Shown piece by piece: positions 50,650-62,868 of a stretch of 64,000 nucleotides of DNA. Location of the stretch: contig NC_026740.1 in the NCBI RefSeq assembly GCF_000210295.1, positions 434,001 through 498,000 of the forward strand, given 5' to 3'. A program made the translations under genes and the position numbers. The notes beneath the pieces are model-generated. The model searched no databases. It was not told where the DNA came from and was given only the letters and a program-made list of their open reading frames with translations. Position 1 is the first letter of the stretch, and the number at the start of each line of letters is the position of its first letter. Source of the stretch: Trypanosoma brucei gambiense DAL972. Taxonomy: Eukaryota > Euglenozoa > Kinetoplastea > Trypanosomatida > Trypanosomatidae.

Positions 50650-52710
50650 TCATTTCCGTGTGAATGCTGGTGCATCTCGATATTTTCTCTCTTCATGATA
50701 CGCTATTATAAGCTCTTTCTGTATCTTGTTATCAAATGTTATTTGATACTGGTCAATACCATCCCAAAATACTTGTGTTTCCTCAGTTTGTTGCTCAGCA
50801 TCAGCGGTGTTGTTGTTCACACATCGTTGCCGCGTCTTAATCACACCACCATAAATAGCATTAACATATATCATCTCCCATGCCATGTTACGAGAAAAGG
50901 TATCCCAATCGGAAAAATACCTTGCAATGTTTGTCATAAATTCCTGTAACTCTGAAACACTTGCTTCTTTCCTGTAATTATCTGTTATTTGAATAAGCAC
51001 AATAGTCTTTGAGGCAACTCCCAGTTGTGGAAAACCATCCCTCATATCCGCAACCCTTCTAGAGCAATCTTCCACAAAGAAAAAGCCATCCACAAAAAGC
51101 TTACTCTCTTCCAATGACCTGTAGAGCACTTTGTATTTACAGTTTCCAATTGCATTCTGTCCAGCTTCTGGCAAGAACTTTTGTTCAAAAATTTGAAACT
51201 GTTGTGGGGTCATATCTTTCAGGATGCTACGCTTGTCTTCCGTCTCTCCGAGTCTTCGGAGGTAGTTCAAATGTTTTGTGACCACACAAAAGACTCTAGG
51301 AAAGAGAAGTGAAACCAAAGCCCTTGTTTTAAGCGAGTAGGCTCCGACCTTACCGTATTCCATCATGAATTCATGGGATGACATACTTTCCGCAACATCT
51401 GCAAACAGCGTACAGAGTATCATATTCCCAATGGCAACTGATAGAGGTCTACAGTGGTATGATTCGAGGTTTCCATATCTGCTCCTCTCCCGTACAATCT
51501 TTATTAACGATTCTGTGAAATGATTACCTTTCCATTCAAAATATTTTCCCATCATCATATCATAGCCATCTCGTCTATTACAACTGAGACTGCTTAGATA
51601 CCTTATTACCGCCGCCTCACGACAGCAAGCTCCATTACTGAAAACATAACGAGGCAGCGGCCCCACAAAGTCAACACGTCTCTCCACCAACCTCCACTCA
51701 TCCTCTAGTTCTTCCTTAACCTTCAAACGAGCATTTTCATCGAGAGTCGTATAGTTGGGAAATAGGGACAGTTTCTTCCAAGCCACAAACGCCTTAATGT
51801 CACGTACGTCATCGCAGTTTAAAATTATCCTTGTTTGTTCCAGGTTCTTCATCCAGTACTTGTAGCGAACTCCATCTGGGGGTGCGAGGACAGTCACACC
51901 CCAAACATTTCTTGGGATCTCATAAGGCAGAGTCTCCTTAGGACTATTAATATCAAAAATAATATGCCCTCTTTTTTTTAAACGCATTTCTTCAATAACA
52001 TTAGTGACGTCTTCTCTCTCGTACAATACAACCCTCCCTTCCTCATTCCCCTTCTTGTTGTATATAAGGTAAGCGTCCGCATCCGTGAAATACACAACGA
52101 CATCAAGCATTCCTTCATGGAAGTGAAGTAGGGAATGAAGTAAAAATGATCCAACTCCACATGATTTTCCAATACCAGATATACCAATGACAATGTGTGT
52201 TGGTGGTGTGCTCTCTGTCTTTTGCACCCACCATGCATTTAATTTTTGTTGTATTATATACCACACACGCATCATTTCACGACGGACGTAAATATGACCT
52301 CCATTTCCCCCATATAAACTAATGAGAGAACATTGAAATCCGCATGATGGGTTACATATCTTTGATGTAAGGACAAAGATCTCCAGGCCAGTGGGTCTCT
52401 CCTCAAGTTCCGCATCAACTTCACAATGTTCAGGAGTTATATCCACTTCTTCTTCCGTCCATATGTGTTGTGGTCTTCCAAAGAATACCTTCATACCGAG
52501 TGGCTCTTGATTATAACCTGACATCACATAACTCCACTTCGCATAATACAGAGACTCATATAACTCCTCTTCACGAGATTTCCTTTTTCCAGTTACCGAT
52601 GGATTCTGCATCTGTCGTCCACCTTGTTCCTGCACTTCACCTTGTGCACGATTAAACCGTTCGTTAAACACATTCTGAGTATTTCTCATATTGCCGTTGT
52701 TTTGAATCAT
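50650..52710 (-). CDS. RHS: RHS protein, copy R11, intact
   Basis: 686 residues, ending at TRK. Segment types are A2 (KICNPSCGFQ then GGNGGHIYVRREMM), B1, L1, R1, D1 (NGACCREAAVIRY), E1, F3. FTDADAYLIY replaces FTDAKAYLIY, a change shared with R12 that lies about 25 residues after Walker A. YEREDV at about 233-238 is shared with R1 and R12, where other copies have YKRKDV. The frame is unbroken. Confidence 0.93.
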   Translation of the reverse strand: MIQNNGNMRNTQNVFNERFNRAQGEVQEQGGRQMQNPSVTGKRKSREEELYESLYYAKWSYVMSGYNQEPLGMKVFFGRPQHIWTEEEVDITPEHCEVDAELEERPTGLEIFVLTSKICNPSCGFQCSLISLYGGNGGHIYVRREMMRVWYIIQQKLNAWWVQKTESTPPTHIVIGISGIGKSCGVGSFLLHSLLHFHEGMLDVVVYFTDADAYLIYNKKGNEEGRVVLYEREDVTNVIEEMRLKKRGHIIFDINSPKETLPYEIPRNVWGVTVLAPPDGVRYKYWMKNLEQTRIILNCDDVRDIKAFVAWKKLSLFPNYTTLDENARLKVKEELEDEWRLVERRVDFVGPLPRYVFSNGACCREAAVIRYLSSLSCNRRDGYDMMMGKYFEWKGNHFTESLIKIVRERSRYGNLESYHCRPLSVAIGNMILCTLFADVAESMSSHEFMMEYGKVGAYSLKTRALVSLLFPRVFCVVTKHLNYLRRLGETEDKRSILKDMTPQQFQIFEQKFLPEAGQNAIGNCKYKVLYRSLEESKLFVDGFFFVEDCSRRVADMRDGFPQLGVASKTIVLIQITDNYRKEASVSELQEFMTNIARYFSDWDTFSRNMAWEMIYVNAIYGGVIKTRQRCVNNNTADAEQQTEETQVFWDGIDQYQITFDNKIQKELIIAYHEERKYRDAPAFTRK

Positions 52711-55228
52711 TCCTATCTCAAAATAATAACTTTAAATAGGTAATATTGTGTTACTTTCTGCACATATGTGTGTGTGTGTTAAATCAAATAGTAAAATGAA
52801 GGGAATGATGTGTACACACTATCAAGCAACACATATATACAGTTCATGAATATCATAAACTAACAGAACAAATTATAACCCCTCCTTACAGTTAAACCCC
52901 TTCACAACCCCTTGCATATATTGAATAGTGATGTTCAATCAATTAAATATTCTGTATGAAAGCATGAGTAATAAGATTTTTAGATATGAGAGATAACAAA
53001 CACGAAACCATAAGTGAAGAATACTACTATTTCATATAATATAATATGTATGCATATAGTATAATATGTCATACTTTTTGAAATAATAAACAATAGTATT
53101 AATAATGAGATAAACAGAATTTACAATAATAGATTATACATTGCACACGTAATAATGAGGACAACGTATGTCACAAAGGTTCTTAATTATAACATCGAAA
53201 GAACATTAACTCAAAGCATCAGCATATATGCACATACAAACTGTTATTCATTATAACATCTTGGCTCCATCTCACAGCATAGACGACAATGTTTGAGTGT
53301 AAACCGTAACATACAAAACCCAACACAAATATCTTCTGTACTGTTAAATATTGGGATGGTATCTCATCTCATTATTAAACACTTTCAACATTATCTTGTT
53401 GTCTCCTTGTTTGGGAACTCTCATCTTTGACACTAAGGAATATGTGAAGATACTAAGATCATTTATTTTTTTATTTCCTAGTTGCATTTGCAATTGTTCA
53501 CATATTCTTTCAGTACACGCAAAAAAATTGAAAGTTTAAGGAAAATTGAATTATGAGAATAAGGAAACAAAGGATAAATTTTCTGTGAACAATAAAATAT
53601 TATATAATATTTTAAATCTTCTGCAGTGATTCACCACATGTGGAAAATATATGCAATAGTTACATAACACTGACAACACTGAATAAAGGAATATATTCAA
53701 TATACTCAATATATTTAATGCAAATATTACATGGAATATAAGAAGTGTAAGGAATCAAAGGAATATAAAAAATAAAATGTAATGGAGAATGATGGAAACT
53801 TAAGATACATCTATGTGAGCATAGCGTTGTGTGAGTAGAAATCATGTGCATATTTTATCTTAATTTTTCCCTATATTGTACTCACTCACTCGTAAAATTT
53901 AATCATGGAAATAAAGTTTAGGGAATAGTAAAGTTGTTCTTCCACTCGCGTCAAGACACAAATACATGCTTTCTGTCATTGGAAATCATGTGTCTTTATT
54001 AAATTGTAGTATCCAATAATGAAAAAGAAGTACTCTATTACTATATCACTCATCATTTCCTACATCCCTAAATATATCGCATATTGTCACTATACATATT
54101 CTTTTTCTTTTTCATATACCATACAACAATCATATATTATTTACTTCCTTTCTTTAAACTGATGTTGTAATGTTCCTTTTGGAAGATACAAATAAATAAT
54201 TGAACAAATATTAACACAAGAGTAATAATAGAAGAAAAGAATTACCTTAAGGAAACTACATGGAACTTCCATTATATAAGATACTACACTTCATATAAGT
54301 GGTAAAAACGTAACAGTGGTTGTATCTTTTATTTGTCCTCAGTGTATCGGCAATCCTTCAGTAGACACTGCTTTGCAACTGATTTCTTTTATGGATTAAG
54401 TTAGTCAGCAGTGTTGAGACAGGTTCCCCCGCATGAGGAGTGAAGGGACAAAACAATATTCCTACCTTCTAACCTATTGAACAAGAATGTCTCAAACAAT
54501 ATCATTTGTCCCTATTTATTTCTGCAGATGCAAATGCTATTGATGGGTGAGATACATCTAAACAGCAACGGATATAACTATACTCATACAGTGTTTCTTT
54601 GATTTCTTCTCGTCACCACAGTTCTGTTGGGTTACAAATATATACACAGCACTCCACTTTGTGGCTATAAGTCTCTTTAATATTTGAATGAAATCCTGCC
54701 TATCGCTACTGCAATATTTCACACTCTGTGAGGGACACTGATATTTGCTTCTTTCGTCCATTTCATATTTTGATAGTTATGTAAATATCTTATGTGCAAT
54801 CCATCTCCTTTCCAAAATAAATAAAAAGAAAGATAAAAGCATAAGCAATTATCGACATAAAAACTGGAATGAGTCTCTCGGTTACACGTCGCACGCTTCT
54901 AACATATAGACATGCTGCATGTAACCTATTTTTGTTGTTTCATTCATGTGTCAGTATGATAAAATGAAAATAGTCTCATGTTTCTCCTTGTGCTTTTGTA
55001 TTGCATAAACTACTGGACTCGTCATCTCTTCCACCTATTCATCACACAGGAGTTATTCACTTGCTTTACATATAGCATATAGTAAAAATACAAAATATCA
55101 AATTATTAAATTAATACTTCACTATAAGCAATAAAGCTTACTTGATTTTGTTTATTTCATTTATAGCTGAGTTGAATTACATATGTTAATTGAAATTATT
55201 CCACTACTCAAAGATACAAGCACTTTAT

Positions 55229-55284
<56 letters not shown>

Positions 55285-56221
55285 TGGTTTTGAGACACAC
55301 CACATATCAGTTCTTCAACATTACATATGTGTAAATCCATATTTACAAAAGGTAAAGCTTTTGAATATCTGCATAATTATTTGAAGTATTATTATCTAAT
55401 GAAATGAACAGTAGATGTCACTGAAATGCAAATAGTAATAATCCTCTGAAAGGCATAAATACTGTTTCACACAATACTCTAAAGTAATGCAGCGCTATGC
55501 CATGAATACTTCCACAGAAGATACAACAACTAATGTGCGATAGTTAGTCATAATGATGCCTTCCATGTGATGAACTCTGCAATACAAATCATACGTTGAA
55601 CAGAAACTAAAACATTAAATACTAAATATAAATACATGGGGAAGTGATGTAAAATATAAGAGGGTTTATGTACGTCAAGAAAGTTTCATTAGAATACAAT
55701 AATAGTTTTGAATTTTATTAAACAACTTAAAGCTTAACCACATGTGTGGAAACAACAATCACTTCACTATAGCATTTGTAGATTAGTGATTGTTACTGAA
55801 ATAAATGAAAAAAAACAAATGAAGTAAATATGGCAAGCACTGCATCCCATATTCTGTATTCATCACTGTGTGCTGACGCGTTTGAGTAGCTTTGCCCATT
55901 GACAGAAAAAAAATAATAAATAAATGAAATCTCTTCTTGCATCTTGCACAAGTGTATTTCAACAAAACAAAGACGTAAAAGAAATTTTATGCTTAATATA
56001 TTTACTCATTTATTTGAAGGAAAGGTACAATAGCCAAAAAACTATAAAGGTGCATGTGAGTTATACTTCATTGTCAGATAAAGTTAACTTCACAACCCTC
56101 CTGAAACACAAAAGGAAAATTAAAAGAATTACAATGAAGAAACAGAAGAAATACAATATGTTTTTGCCAACCTCTAACATGTTATATGTAAAAGTGACGA
56201 AATGGTCTTCACAATAGGATG
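52711..56221. other. Complete spacer between R11 and R12
   Basis: It has the standard layout with a short (TG)n (52767-52779), a contracted two-copy 9-base repeat (53698-53715), inverted-repeat island about 54330-54510, 67-codon ORF 54558-54761, the longest (AT)n run of the window at about 55231-55262, and (GA)n about 55263-55282. No gene is seen. Confidence 0.8.
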
Positions 56222-58297
56222 CTACTCATGACCTCGTTTCCGTGTGAATGCTGGTGCATCTCGATATTTTCTCTCTTCATGATACGCTATTATAAGCTCT
56301 TTCTGTATCTTGTTATCAAATGTTATTTGATACTGGTCAATACCATCCCAAAATACTTGTGTTTCCTCAGTTTGTTGCTCAGCATCAGCGGTGTTGTTGT
56401 TCACACATCGTTGCCGCGTCTTAATCACACCACCATAAATAGCATTAACATATATCATCTCCCATGCCATGTTACGAGAAAAGGTATCCCAATCGGAAAA
56501 ATACCTTGCAATGTTTGTCATAAATTCCTGTAACTCTGAAACACTTGCTTCTTTCCTGTAATTATCTGTTATTTGAATAAGCACAATAGTCTTTGAGGCA
56601 ACTCCCAGTTGTGGAAAACCATCCCTCATATCCGCAACCCTTCTAGAGCAATCTTCCACAAAGAAAAAGCCATCCACAAAAAGCTTGCTCTCCTCCAATG
56701 ACCTGTAGAGCACCTTGTATTTACAGTTTCCAATTGCATTCTGTCCAGTTTTTGGTAAGAACTTTTGTTCAAAAATTTGAAACTGTTGTGGGGTCATATC
56801 TTTCAGGATGCTACGCTTGTCTTCCGTCTCTCCGAGTCTTCGGAGGTAGTTCAAATGTTTTGTGACCACACAAAAGACTCTAGGAAAGAGAAGTGAAACC
56901 AAAGCCCTTGTTTCAAGCGAGTAGGCTCCGACCTTACCGTATACGCTTTCACTATGTTTCTCAACCATCAGTGTTGCAACAGTTGAAAACAGCGTACAGA
57001 GTATCATATTCCCAATGGCAACTGATAGAGGTCTACAGTGGTATGATTCGAGGTCGTCATATCTGCCCCCCTCCCGTACAATCTTCACTAAACTGTGAAC
57101 CACTTTTTCACTTTTCCACGTAAAATATTTTTCCAGAATCGTTTCATACTCTTCTTTCTTCTCATTTTCTAGGCTTCTTAGGTAATCACTGATATCCTGC
57201 AGCCGGTTGGTGTAACTTTGCTCGCTGAAAACATAACGAGGCAGCGGCCCCACAACGTCAACACGTCTCTCCACTAACCTCCACTCATCCTCTAGTTCTT
57301 CCTTAACCTTCGCACGAGCATTTTCATCGAGAGTCGTATAGTTGGGAAATAGGGACAGTTTCTTCCAAGCCACAAACGCCTTAATGTCACGTACGTCATC
57401 GCAGTTTAAAATTATCCTTGTTTGTTCCAGGTTCTTCATCCAGTACTTGTAGCGAACTCCATCTGGGGGTGCGAGGACAGTCACACCCCAAACATTTCTT
57501 GGGATCTCATAAGGCAGAGTCTCCTTAGGACTATTAATATCAAAAATAATATGCCCTCTTTTTTTTAAACGCATTTCTTCAATAACATTAGTGACGTCTT
57601 CTCTCTCGTACAATACAACCCTCCCTTCCTCATTCCCCTTCTTGTTGTATATAAGGTAAGCGTCCGCATCCGTGAAATACACAACGACATCAAGCATTCC
57701 TTCATGGAAGTGAAGTAGGGAATGAAGTAAAAATGATCCAACTCCACATGATTTTCCAATACCAGATATACCAATGACAATGTGTGTTGGTGGTGTGCTC
57801 TCTGTCTTTTGCACCCACCATGCATTTAATTTTCGTTGTATTATATACCACACACGCATCATTTCACGACGGACGTAAATATGACCTTCATTTCCCCCAT
57901 ATAAACTAATGAGAGAACATTGAAATCCGCATGATGGGTTACATATCTTTGATGTAAGGACAAAGATCTCCAGGCCAGTGGGTCTCTCCTCAAGTTCCGC
58001 ATCAACTTCACAATGTTCAGGAGTTATATCCACTTCTTCTTCCGTCCATATGTGTTGTGGTCTTCCAAAGAATACCTTCATACCGAGTGGCTCTTGATTA
58101 TAACCTGACATCACATAACTCCACTTCGCATAATACAGAGACTCATATAACTCCTCTTCACGAGATTTCCTTTTTCCAGTTACCGATGGATTCTGCATCT
58201 GTCGTCCACCTTGTTCCTGCACTTCACCTTGTGCACGATTAAACCGTTCGTTAAACACATTCTGAGTATTTCTCATATTGCCGTTGTTTTGAATCAT
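56222..58297 (-). CDS. RHS: RHS protein, copy R12, intact, clear chimaera
   Basis: 691 residues with the RGHE end. The 5' half (A2 with GGNEGHIY, B1, FTDADAY, L1, R1) is almost the same as in R11. From about codon 360 it switches to D2 (EQSYTNRLQD), E2 and F2, as in R5, R8 and R10. The switch follows the invariant VGPLPRYVF block, which would be a suitable stretch for homologous exchange. The frame is unbroken and all motifs are present. Confidence 0.93.
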   Translation of the reverse strand: MIQNNGNMRNTQNVFNERFNRAQGEVQEQGGRQMQNPSVTGKRKSREEELYESLYYAKWSYVMSGYNQEPLGMKVFFGRPQHIWTEEEVDITPEHCEVDAELEERPTGLEIFVLTSKICNPSCGFQCSLISLYGGNEGHIYVRREMMRVWYIIQRKLNAWWVQKTESTPPTHIVIGISGIGKSCGVGSFLLHSLLHFHEGMLDVVVYFTDADAYLIYNKKGNEEGRVVLYEREDVTNVIEEMRLKKRGHIIFDINSPKETLPYEIPRNVWGVTVLAPPDGVRYKYWMKNLEQTRIILNCDDVRDIKAFVAWKKLSLFPNYTTLDENARAKVKEELEDEWRLVERRVDVVGPLPRYVFSEQSYTNRLQDISDYLRSLENEKKEEYETILEKYFTWKSEKVVHSLVKIVREGGRYDDLESYHCRPLSVAIGNMILCTLFSTVATLMVEKHSESVYGKVGAYSLETRALVSLLFPRVFCVVTKHLNYLRRLGETEDKRSILKDMTPQQFQIFEQKFLPKTGQNAIGNCKYKVLYRSLEESKLFVDGFFFVEDCSRRVADMRDGFPQLGVASKTIVLIQITDNYRKEASVSELQEFMTNIARYFSDWDTFSRNMAWEMIYVNAIYGGVIKTRQRCVNNNTADAEQQTEETQVFWDGIDQYQITFDNKIQKELIIAYHEERKYRDAPAFTRKRGHE

Positions 58298-58356
58298 TCC
58301 TATCTCAAAATAATAACTTTAAATAGGTAATATTGTGTTACTTTCTGCACATATGT

Positions 58357-58396
<40 letters not shown>

Positions 58397-60853
58397 AATC
58401 AAATAGTAAAATGAAGGGAATGATGTGTACACACTATCAAGCAACACATATATACAGTTCATGAATATCATAAACTAACAGAACAAATTATAACCTCTCC
58501 TTACAGTTAAACCCCTTCACAACCCCTTGCATATATTGAATAGTGATGTTCAATCAATTAAATATTCTGTATGAAAGCATGAGTAATAAGATTTTTAGAT
58601 ATGAGAGATAACAAACACGAAATCCTAAGTGAAGAATACTACTATTTCATATAATATAATATGTATGCATATAGTATAATATGTCATACTTTTTGAAATA
58701 ATAAACAATAGTATTAATAATGAGATAAACAGAATTTACAATAATAGATTATACATTGCACACGTAATAATGAGGACAACGTATGTCACAAAGGTTCTTA
58801 ATTATAACATCGAAAGAACATTAACTCAAAGCATCAGCATATATGCACATACAAACTGTTATTCATTATAACATCTTGGCTCCATCTCACAGCATAGACG
58901 ACAATGTTTGAGTGTAAACCGTAACATACAAAACCCAACACAAATATCTTCTGTACTGTTAAATATTGGGATGGTATCTCATCTCATTATTAAACACTTT
59001 CAACATTATCTTGTTGTCTCCTTGTTTGGGAACTCTCATCTTTGACACTAAGGAATATGTGAAGATACTAAGATCATTTATTTTTTTATTTCCTAGTTGC
59101 ATTTGCAATTGTTCACATATTCTTTCAGTACACGCAAAAAAATTGAAAGTTTAAGGAAAATTGAATTATGAGAATAAGGAAACAAAGGATAAATTTTCTG
59201 TGAACAATAAAATATTATATAATATTTTAAATCTTCTGCAGTGATTCACCACATGTGGAAAATATATGCAATAGTTACATAACACTGACAACACTGAATA
59301 AAGGAATATATTCAATATACTCAATATAGTCAATATATTTAATGCAAATATTACATGGAATATAAGAAGTGTAAGGAATCAAAGGAATATAAAAAATAAA
59401 ATGTAATGGAGAATGATGGAAACTTAAGATACATCTATGTGAGCATAGCGTTGTGTGAGTAGAAATCATGTGCATATTTTATCTTAATTTTTCCCTATAT
59501 TGTACTCACTCACTCGTAAAATTTAATCATGGAAATAAAGTTTAGGGAATAGTAAAGTTGTTCTTCCACTCGCATCAAGACACAAATACATGCTTTCTGT
59601 CATTGGAAATCATGTGTCTTTATTAAATTGTAGTATCCAATAATGAAAAAGAAGTACTCTATTACTATATCACTCATCATTTCCTACATCCCTAAATATA
59701 TCGCATATTGTCACTATACATATTCTTTTTCTTTTTCATATACCATACAACAATCATATATTATTTACTTCCTTTCTTTAACCTGATGTTGTAATGTTCC
59801 TTTTGGAAGATACAAATAAATAATTGAACAAATATTAACACAAGAGTAATGATAGAAGAAAAGAATTACCTTAAGGAAACTACATGGAACTTCCATTATA
59901 TAAGATACTACACTTCATATAAGGGGGAAATACGTAACAGTGGTTGTATCTTTTATTTGTCCTCAGTGTATCGGCAATCCTTCAGTAGACACTGCTTTGC
60001 AACTGATTTCTTTTATGGATTAAGTTAGTCAGCAGTGTTGAGACAGGTTCCCCCGCATGAGGAGTGAAGGGACAAAACAATATTCCTACCTTCTAACCTA
60101 TTGAACAAGAATGTCTCAAACAATATCATTTGTCCCTATTTATTTCTGCAGATGCAAATGCTATTGATGGGTGAGATACATCTAAACAGCAACGGATATA
60201 ACTATACTCATACAGTGTTTCTTTGATTTCTTCTCGTCACCACAGTTGTGTTGGGTTACAAATATATACACAGCACTCCACTTTGTGGCTATAAGTCTCT
60301 TTAATATTTGAATGAAATCCTGCTTATCGCTACTGCAATATTTCACACTCTGTGAGGGACACTGATATTTGCTTCTTTCGTCCATTTCATATTTTGATAG
60401 TTATGTAAATATCTTATGTGCAATCCATCTCCTTTCCAAAATAAATAAAAAGAAAGATAAAAGCATAAGCAATTATCGACATAAAAACTGGAATGAGTCT
60501 CTCGGTTACACGTCGCACGCTTCTAACATATAGACACGCTGCATGTAACCTATTTTTGTTGTTTCATGCATGTGTCAGTATGATAAAATGAAAATAGTCT
60601 CATGTTTCTCCTTGTGCTTTTGTATTGCATAAACTACTGGACTCGTCATCTCTTCCACCTATTCATCACACAGGAGTTATTCACTTGCTTTACATGTAGC
60701 ATATAGTAAAAATACAAAATATCAAATTATTAAATTAATACTTCACTATAAGCAATAAAGCTTACTTGATTTTGTTTATTTCATTTATATCTGAGTTGAA
60801 TTACATATGTTAATGAAATTATTCCACTACTCAAAAATACAAACACTTTATTG

Positions 60854-60886
<33 letters not shown>

Positions 60887-61836
60887 ATGGTTTTGAGACA
60901 CACCACATATCAGTTCTTCAACATTACATATGTGTAAATCCATATTTACAAAAGGTACAGCTTTTGAATATCTGCATAATTATTTGAAGTATTATTATCT
61001 AATGAAATGAACAGTAGATGTCACTAAAATGCAAATAGTAATAATCCTCTGAAAGGCATAAATACTGTTTCATACAATACTCTAAAGTAATGCAGCGCTA
61101 TGCCATGAATACTTCCACAGAATATACAACAACTAATGTGCGATAGTTAGTCATAATGATGCCTTCCATGTGATGAACTCTGCAATACAAATCATACGTT
61201 GAACAGAAACTAAAACATTAAATACTAAATATAAATGCATGGGGGAGTGATGTAAACTATAAGAGGGTTTATGTACGTCAAGAAAGTTTCATTAGAATAC
61301 AATAATAGTTTTGAATTTCATTAGACAACTTAAAGCTTAACCACATGTGTGGAAACAACAATCACTTCACTATAGCATTTGTAGATTAGTGATTGTTACT
61401 GAAATAAATGAAAAAAAACAAATGAAGTAAATACGGCAAGCACTGCATCCCATATTCTGTATTCATCACTGTGTGCTGACGCGTTTGAGTAGCTTTGCCC
61501 ATTGACAGAAAAAAAAATAATAAATAAATGAAATCTCTTCTTGCATCTTGCACAAGTGTATTTCAACAAAACAAAGACGTAAAAGAAATTTTATGCTTAA
61601 TATATTTACTCATTTATTTGAAGGAAAGGTACAATGGCCAAAAAACTATAAAGGTGCATGTGAGTTATACTTCATTGTCAGATAAAGTTAACTTCACAAC
61701 CCTCCTGAAACACAAAAGGAAATTAAAAGAATTACAATGAAGAAACAGAAGGAATACAATATGTTTTTTCCAACCTCTAACATGTTATATGTAAAAGTGA
61801 CGAAATGGTCTTCACAATAGGATGCTACTCATGACC
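58298..61836. other. Complete spacer between R12 and R13
   Basis: It has the standard layout with a long (TG)n (58353-58394), inverted-repeat island about 59960-60135, 67-codon ORF 60182-60385, (AT)n about 60853-60870 and (GA)n about 60871-60886. The 97-codon plus-strand ORF of other spacers has a one-base deletion here (near 61722). No gene is seen. Confidence 0.8.
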
Positions 61837-62590
61837 TCATTTCCGTGTGAATGCTGGTGCATCTCGATATTTTCTCTCTTCATGATACGCTATTATAAGC
61901 TCTTTCTGTATCTTTTTATCAAATGTTATTTGATACTGGTCAATACCATCCCAAAATACTTGTGTTTCCTCAGTTTGTTGCTCAGCATCAGCGGTGTTGT
62001 TGTTCACACATCGTTGCCGCGTCTTAATCACACCACCATAAATAGCATTAACATATATCATCTCCCATGCCATGTTACGAGAAAAGGTATCCCAATCGGA
62101 AAAATACCTTGCAATGTTTGTCATAAATTCCTGTAACTCTGAAACACTTGCTTCTTTCCTGTAATTATCTGTTATTTGAATAAGCACAATAGTCTTTGAG
62201 GCAACTCCCAGTTGTGGAAAACCATCCCGCATATCCGCAACCCTTCTAGAGCAATCTTCCACAAAGAAAAAGCCATCCACAAAAAGCTTACTCTCCTCCA
62301 ATGACCTGTAGAGCACCTTGTATTTACAGTTTCCAATTGCATTCTGTCCAGTTTTTGGTAAGAACTTTTGTTCAAAAATTTGAAACTGTTGTGGGGTCAT
62401 ATCTTTCAGGATGCTACGCTTGTCTTCCGTCTCTCCGAGTCTTCGGAGGTAGTTCAAATGTTTTGTGACCACACAAAAGACTCTAGGAAAGAGAAGTGAA
62501 ACCAAAGCCCTTGTTTCAAGCGAGTAGGCTCCGACCTTACCGTATACGATTTCACTATGTTTCTCAACCATCAGTGTTGCAACAGTTGAA
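61837..62590 (-). pseudogene. RHS: RHS copy R13, 3' part downstream of retroposon
   Basis: Codons from about 440 to the TRK stop, beginning with E2 (STVATLMVEKHSEIVYGKVG) directly after the retroposon poly(A). Segment F2. The reading frame happens to run back into the retroposon tail, so an ORF starting MAPPVGG and fusing retroposon 3' sequence to the RHS C-terminus is open to 62652. That extension is a chance fusion, not a native start. One residue near the end differs from other copies (FDKKIQ for FDNKIQ). Confidence 0.9.
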
Positions 62591-62768
62591 TTTTTTTTTT
62601 TTGGAATTTTCTTCGTGCCTTCGTGAGAGTTTCCCCCCACTGGCGGGGCCATCAGCCATCACCGTAGAGCCCTGAGATGCTATCGATCTGGCGACTGTGG
62701 CAGAGTCTCCCTTTTTTATTCATCCTAACACTCCCTCTATAATTTTTTGTTGTAGCTCCACAGTGAAA
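62591..62768 (-). mobile_element. 3' end of an ingi-like non-LTR retroposon inserted in R13
   Basis: About 178 bases unlike any other unit, with GC-richer stretches. On the minus strand it reads as the last codons of an ORF (TVELQQKIIEGVLG, stop at 62720-62722), a 3' untranslated stretch with GGCCCCGCCAGTGGGGGG, then GGCACGAAG and a 12-A tail abutting RHS codon ~440. A poly(A)-tailed insertion within an RHS gene is the defining habit of ingi/RIME elements in Trypanosoma, and the tail sequence looks ingi-like to me from memory. The 5' part of the element, and any target-site duplication on that side, is lost in the gap. It could be a full ingi or a shorter derivative. Confidence 0.75.
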
Positions 62769-62868
62769 NNNNNNNNNNNNNNNNNNNNNNNNNNNNNNNN
62801 NNNNNNNNNNNNNNNNNNNNNNNNNNNNNNNNNNNNNNNNNNNNNNNNNNNNNNNNNNNNNNNNNNNN
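62769..62868. other. Assembly gap (100 N)
   Basis: Exactly 100 N between the retroposon 3' end and RHS codon ~218 of R13. It hides the 5' part of the retroposon and about 220 RHS codons. Confidence 0.98.
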
